Source: an uncultured Methanobrevibacter sp.
GTDB taxonomy: Archaea; Methanobacteriota; Methanobacteria; Methanobacteriales; Methanobacteriaceae
Assembly: GCF_937906425.1 (NCBI RefSeq)
Contig: NZ_CALCYR010000222.1
Span: 1 to 8,758 of the forward strand
Reading direction: 5' to 3'
Length of the DNA stretch: 8,758 nucleotides
Below are positions 5,532 to 8,758 of the stretch, piece by piece. A model generated the notes under the pieces. That model saw only the letters and a list, made by a program, of their open reading frames with translations. It was not told the DNA's origin and searched no databases. A program made the translations under genes and the position numbers. Each line of letters starts with the position of its first letter. Within the stretch, counting starts at the first letter, position 1.

Positions 5532-5977
5532 GGTTTTGTTTTTTTAAAGTATTAAATCACTTATTATCAACTATATAGTAATAGAAATATTGTTTTTTAA
5601 TAATAAGAAAATATTAAAAGAAATCAATAAAATATAATAAAAATTTATAGTAAAATAGATAAATTAAAGGCTTAGAACTCTTAAAAAATAAACCTTTTTA
5701 AAACTCTTAAATTAACTAATAATTAGTTAAATAAAGTTAAATAGACAAATAAAGAACAATAATATTTTAAAAAAACTAAATAAGAAAAATTTTTTTTAAA
5801 TCGCAAATAAAACACAAATTATCATTTAAAATAAAAATATGAGTTAAAATAAGTGTTAAAAGTAAAAATAATGAATTTTTAGAAATTATTTCAATAGAAT
5901 TTTTATAAAAATTTTATAATAATAAATTAAAGAAATTTTAAAAAATTAAAAAGAAAAATCTAAAAGAAAATAAAAAT
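5532..5977. other. Gene-free region upstream of the histone gene
   Basis: No gene or RNA is recognised here. The region contains a 19-base palindrome, TTAACTAAT-A-ATTAGTTAA (5712-5730), about 180 bp upstream of the histone TATA box. It also has a repeated word ACTCTTAAA just before it (5677 and 5703). The rest is A/T homopolymer-rich sequence. The palindrome could be a regulator site or a hairpin, but there is no supporting context. Confidence 0.5.
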
Positions 5978-6101
5978 AAAAAAATAGCTAAAACTAATAA
6001 AAAAAATAGCTAAAATGAATAAAAAAAATAAGAAAATTAAATAAAAAAATAGATAAAACGAATAAAAAAAATAGCTAAAATGAATAAAAAAAATAAGAAA
6101 A
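5978..6101 (-). terminator. Array of six phased A-tracts (U-tracts) after the methylthiotransferase gene
   Basis: Runs of seven or eight A on the plus strand start at 5978, 5999, 6021, 6043, 6064 and 6086, so the spacing is 21, 22, 22, 21 and 22 bp. The linkers are of TAGCTAAAATGAAT and TAAGAAAATTAAAT type. Part of it is a 65-bp tandem duplication: 5996-6038 recurs at 6061-6103. The array begins about 20 bases after the stop codon of the upstream gene. On the minus strand it reads as six U-tracts, so it should act as a strong serial terminator. The spacing near two helical turns also predicts DNA curvature. Confidence 0.6.
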
Positions 6102-6121
6102 TTTAAATTAAAAACATGAAA

Positions 6122-7396
6122 TTAAATCTTATGTCCAATCAAATATGTTCCAGTTGTTTCATCAATGTGAACCCTAATAAATTCACCTAAATTAACATCC
6201 TTAACAACAACAGGAATATATGAATCTGTCTTGGCAATAAATCCTCCCTTAGATCCTTTTTCAAGAACCACAACATCAAATTCCTTGTCCTTTAATACCT
6301 TATTTTCATCTTCAATTATCTTAAACTTAATATCAGTCAAATATTTTGATCTCCTTCTCATATCATCAGAGGGAATATTCTCCAATGAAGATGAAATGGC
6401 TCCTTCCCTATGCTGATATTTGGACAGATGCAAAAGGTTGAATTTAATTTCCTCAACAAGCTCCACAGTTTTCATAAAGTCATCCTCCGTTTCAGTAGGA
6501 TAACCAATAATGATATCTGTAGCCAATGTCAAGTCAGGAATCTCCTCCTTAAATCTTTTTACAATATGCTTATAATCCTCAACAGTATGATTTCTTCTCA
6601 TATGTTTCAATACAGCATCACTTCCAGATTGAATTGGCAAATGAAGGAAATTGAAAACCTTTTCCATTTTAAATGCTTCAATTAAATTTTCCAAATCATT
6701 TCCAATGTTTTTAGGATGCATCATACCAACACGTACCCTGAATTCACCATCTAAATTAGCGACTGCCTTAATCAAATCAGATAATTTTTCACCACTGTCC
6801 TTTCCAAAGGCAGATGTGTCCTGAGCAGTCAATTGAATCTCAACACAGCCGTCCTCAATTGCATTTTTTGCCTCCTCAACAATATCCTCTATGGGATAAC
6901 TGTTTAAGTGACCTCTAGCAAAACGAGTACAGCAATAGGTACACGCACCTAAACAACCTTCACAAATTTGAATAACATGAATATAAGGATCTTGACGTAT
7001 TTTAGGAACACAAACCTTAGGTTCATCTGAAAAACCAAATTCACGAGCGACCTCACCTGAGATTGCAGATTTTACAACATCCGCTGTCTTGTTAAGCTGA
7101 TGAGGTCCAATCCATGAACAATTCGGCCCAATATTTTCAAGTTTTTTAGGATCCACCTCAACCATACACCCTCCAACAATAATCTTCTTTTCCGGAAAAT
7201 CTTCCTGAAGAGCCTTGATTCTGTTGATTACCTTACTTTCAGTAGGCAATTTAACATAGCAAGTATTTACAATAATTGCATCTGCATCTTCATGATTGTC
7301 AACAAGTTCTATATCGTTTTCATTTAGAACCCCTGCCATAATCTCAGAATCAGCCTGATTAAATGTACATCCATAAGTTTCTATAAATACTTTCAT
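6122..7396 (-). CDS. tRNA t6A37 methylthiotransferase (MiaB/MtaB superfamily, archaeal/eukaryal CDKAL1 type)
   Basis: This radical-SAM enzyme adds a methylthio group to N6-threonylcarbamoyladenosine at tRNA position 37, making ms2t6A. It has 424 residues, full length for the archaeal group. The N-terminal methylthiotransferase domain has the three auxiliary-cluster cysteines: C10 (ETYGCTFNQADSE), C46 (VNTCYVK) and C77 (VGGCMVE). The radical-SAM motif C148-x3-C152-x2-C155 lies in EGCLGACTYCCTRFARG. Further core motifs are QLTAQDTSAFG (188-198), HLPIQSGSDAVLKHMRR (252-268) and TDIIIGYPTET (293-303). A TRAM-like domain (about 365-424) ends the protein. The start at ATG 7396 begins MKVFIETYGC as in relatives; upstream there is only a weak GATGAT site. 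It is followed by an array of U-tracts, so it appears to be a single-gene unit. It serves translation like the cluster downstream, though it is separate from it. Confidence 0.93.
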   Translation of the reverse strand: MKVFIETYGCTFNQADSEIMAGVLNENDIELVDNHEDADAIIVNTCYVKLPTESKVINRIKALQEDFPEKKIIVGGCMVEVDPKKLENIGPNCSWIGPHQLNKTADVVKSAISGEVAREFGFSDEPKVCVPKIRQDPYIHVIQICEGCLGACTYCCTRFARGHLNSYPIEDIVEEAKNAIEDGCVEIQLTAQDTSAFGKDSGEKLSDLIKAVANLDGEFRVRVGMMHPKNIGNDLENLIEAFKMEKVFNFLHLPIQSGSDAVLKHMRRNHTVEDYKHIVKRFKEEIPDLTLATDIIIGYPTETEDDFMKTVELVEEIKFNLLHLSKYQHREGAISSSLENIPSDDMRRRSKYLTDIKFKIIEDENKVLKDKEFDVVVLEKGSKGGFIAKTDSYIPVVVKDVNLGEFIRVHIDETTGTYLIGHKI

Positions 7397-7413
7397 ATTA
7401 TCATCTAAATTGT

Positions 7414-7442
7414 AAAAAAAGGATTTTCCCTACATAAAATCC
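7414..7442 (-). terminator. Hairpin plus T7 in front of the methylthiotransferase gene
   Basis: On the minus strand GGATTTT (7442-7436) and AAAATCC (7427-7421) form a 7-bp stem with an 8-base loop, followed immediately by T7 (7420-7414). This looks like an intrinsic terminator or attenuator. It ends 17 bases before the methylthiotransferase start. It could stop transcripts coming from the right, or lie in the promoter as an operator-like repeat. Confidence 0.4.
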
Positions 7443-7443
7443 C

Positions 7444-7449
7444 TATATA
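7444..7449 (-). promoter_or_regulatory. Possible TATA box of the methylthiotransferase gene
   Basis: The minus strand reads TTGTATATAGGG, with TATATA at 7449-7444, about 50 bases before the ATG. A start of transcription about 25 bases on would fall near 7420, at the T7 run and inverted repeat. A poor purine choice at that exact point lowers confidence. Confidence 0.35.
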
Positions 7450-7690
7450 CAATAAATCTTAGACTCTCTAAAACAATTCTTTGTTTTTGGATATCTATCA
7501 ATAATAAAAATGAACTCTTCAACATAAAATAAACTTTAATTGAATGATCATAGTATGAAAAAGTTAGCTAATAAACTTAATAGTAACAGAAAAACCTTAT
7601 AATTCTTTTAAAATATGGATATTAGATTTTATTTTTTATAGAGCTTTCGCTATCTAAAATTATTTGATTTAAATTGATTCAATCCTTTTT
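7450..7690. other. Spacer between methylthiotransferase and the TolC-like frame
   Basis: No gene is seen. The left part is A/T-rich like the other archaeal spacers. On the minus strand ATAG...CTAT (around 7638-7653) encloses a GAAA-containing loop, with A/T runs after it. If the right end of the window is a bacterial chimera, the join to archaeal DNA may lie in this spacer; no sharp boundary is visible. Confidence 0.4.
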
Positions 7691-8758
7691 TTACCAATGA
7701 ATCATCATTTTATGAAATAGATCTCGATTCAAAAGACAAAGAGCTTTATTACGAACATCAACCTTCTCAAAGCTAAACACCATCGGAAAATGAGTGACCA
7801 TATTTCGAAACACTTTACGAATGGTTTTGGGATCTAAACCCCAAGACGATAGAGCTTCTTTCATTTTAATATTTCGTTTGGATCGATGCTCTAAGAAATA
7901 CTTTTTTAAAGTAGTTTCCAATTGTTTGCTCTTGTAAGACTTCGTTTTATCTAAAGGAAGAGAGACCCGGTTATAGAATCCATTTTTTTGAAGGATTTCT
8001 TGAAGTTCTTCTACACAATATTCTTGATACAGGGGAGAAGTTTTTTGAAGTAGTCTTTGAACATGAGCTATTGCAACCGATAAATTCTTTGCTTGTAAGG
8101 AATTTTTAAAAGCATGTTCCATGGATTGATTGGTATATTTGAGTTGATCTTTTATTTGTTGGAGCTCATGATCCTTTTGATCACATTTTTGTTTCCATTC
8201 CTTTAACTCTTGTTTCTGCTCCTGTAAGTTTTCTTTCATTCCTTGTATCTGTTCTTTTAGTTTTTGTAATTCTTCCTTCATATAGGTCAAATTCTTTTGA
8301 GCTTGTTCAATGTCAGAAAGGGTTGCTGTTCCAAGTTCATATTTTGTTTTATAAGAGTCTATAATTTTATTTTGCAATTCAATAAGTTCCTTTTGATAAG
8401 AAATCAATTTATCCGTTCTGATTAAATTGTAATAATCAACGGCAAAAGCTGATGAAATATAAATATAAGAGGCTCTTTCATCTTGTTTTATCATCTCTAA
8501 TTGTTTCTTTTTGGATTTTGTAATCAGATGATTTTTGCCCCAAATATCAATTTCATAATTCATTGTAAGAGGTAATAAATAATGGGTTTCTGCGTAATTT
8601 GGGATTTTGACTTCACCGAATAATTCATCAGATGAACTAAAAATTCTCCCGACATAACCTTGAAAACCGACATGCGGAAGCTCATTTGCGAACGACATTT
8701 TAACGATCCTGTTTCCTTCGTCGACTTTCAAAACAGCAGCTTTTAAATCGTTATTATT
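7691..8758 (-). CDS. Partial hybrid frame: TolC-type efflux protein joined to a coiled coil and unknown basic domain
   Basis: The frame is open to the window edge, so the true start is outside; the first 355 visible residues begin NNNDLKAAVLKV. Bases 8758 to about 8281 read like an outer-membrane efflux (TolC family) protein: ELPHVGFQGYVG, then NYEIDIWGKN (8560-8531), a helix with DYYNLI, and YELGTATLSDIEQAQKNL (8341-8288). A normal TolC would go on with a second repeat and about 200 further residues. Here it runs instead into a Q/K/E-rich coiled coil (about 8278-8117), then a basic domain with YKSKQLETTLKKYF and MKEALSSWGLDPKTIRKVF, ending KMMIHW. I do not recognise that domain. G+C counted by eye is about 25% in 8341-8580 and about 36% in 7741-7980, so the halves differ. 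Archaea of this group have no outer membrane. Most likely this is bacterial sequence joined by misassembly; a real fusion or transfer is less likely. Confidence 0.6.
   Translation of the reverse strand, partial: NNNDLKAAVLKVDEGNRIVKMSFANELPHVGFQGYVGRIFSSSDELFGEVKIPNYAETHYLLPLTMNYEIDIWGKNHLITKSKKKQLEMIKQDERASYIYISSAFAVDYYNLIRTDKLISYQKELIELQNKIIDSYKTKYELGTATLSDIEQAQKNLTYMKEELQKLKEQIQGMKENLQEQKQELKEWKQKCDQKDHELQQIKDQLKYTNQSMEHAFKNSLQAKNLSVAIAHVQRLLQKTSPLYQEYCVEELQEILQKNGFYNRVSLPLDKTKSYKSKQLETTLKKYFLEHRSKRNIKMKEALSSWGLDPKTIRKVFRNMVTHFPMVFSFEKVDVRNKALCLLNRDLFHKMMIHW

Noticed and set aside
6231..6685. Plus-strand frames opposite the methylthiotransferase gene
   Set aside because: Antisense shadows inside a full-length conserved gene, with no start signals or recognisable content.
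7691..8758. A new archaeal efflux or defence protein
   Set aside because: The first half matches bacterial TolC too well and the frame changes character in the middle. A contig chimera explains the data more simply than a new archaeal system.

Overview
The window looks like an end of an archaeal contig from the order Methanobacteriales, most likely a Methanobrevibacter- or Methanosphaera-type gut methanogen. The reasons are archaeal/eukaryotic-type ribosomal proteins (S6e, L24e, S28e, L7Ae), aIF5B, an HMf-type histone, strong GGAGG Shine-Dalgarno sites, a TATA box, and extremely A+T-rich spacers. The genus is an inference; no rRNA is present. Every gene lies on the minus strand, so transcription runs from right to left.

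Layout from right to left (direction of transcription). 8758-7691: the 3' part of an open frame cut by the window edge. It begins as a TolC-type outer-membrane efflux protein and continues into an unrelated coiled coil and basic domain. This is foreign to an archaeon and probably a chimeric contig end. 7396-6122: an archaeal/eukaryal-type tRNA t6A37 methylthiotransferase (radical SAM). 6101-5978: six A7-A8 tracts spaced 21-22 bp, which read as U-tracts downstream of that gene. 5488-5288: an archaeal histone with a clear TATA box and a U-rich terminator. 5160-4274: about 0.9 kb of gene-poor DNA with inverted repeats, a 45-bp tandem repeat and a 12-bp minisatellite. 4221-334: the translation cluster rpl7ae - rps28e - rpl24e - ndk - infB (aIF5B) - rps6e, in the order I recall for Methanothermobacter. 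333-1: a U-rich terminator region and a 64-bp tandem repeat that runs into the window edge.

The translation cluster joins ribosomal proteins of both subunits with the subunit-joining GTPase aIF5B and with Ndk, which makes GTP. rpl24e and ndk overlap by 4 bp (ATGA). The larger gaps before infB (242 bp) and before rps6e (184 bp) suggest extra promoters or RNA processing there. The rpl7ae leader contains a candidate kink-turn plus a helix that would cover its own ribosome-binding site, which fits autoregulation by L7Ae. This is the most attractive biological lead. I saw no CRISPR array, tRNA, rRNA, transposase or clear new defence system.
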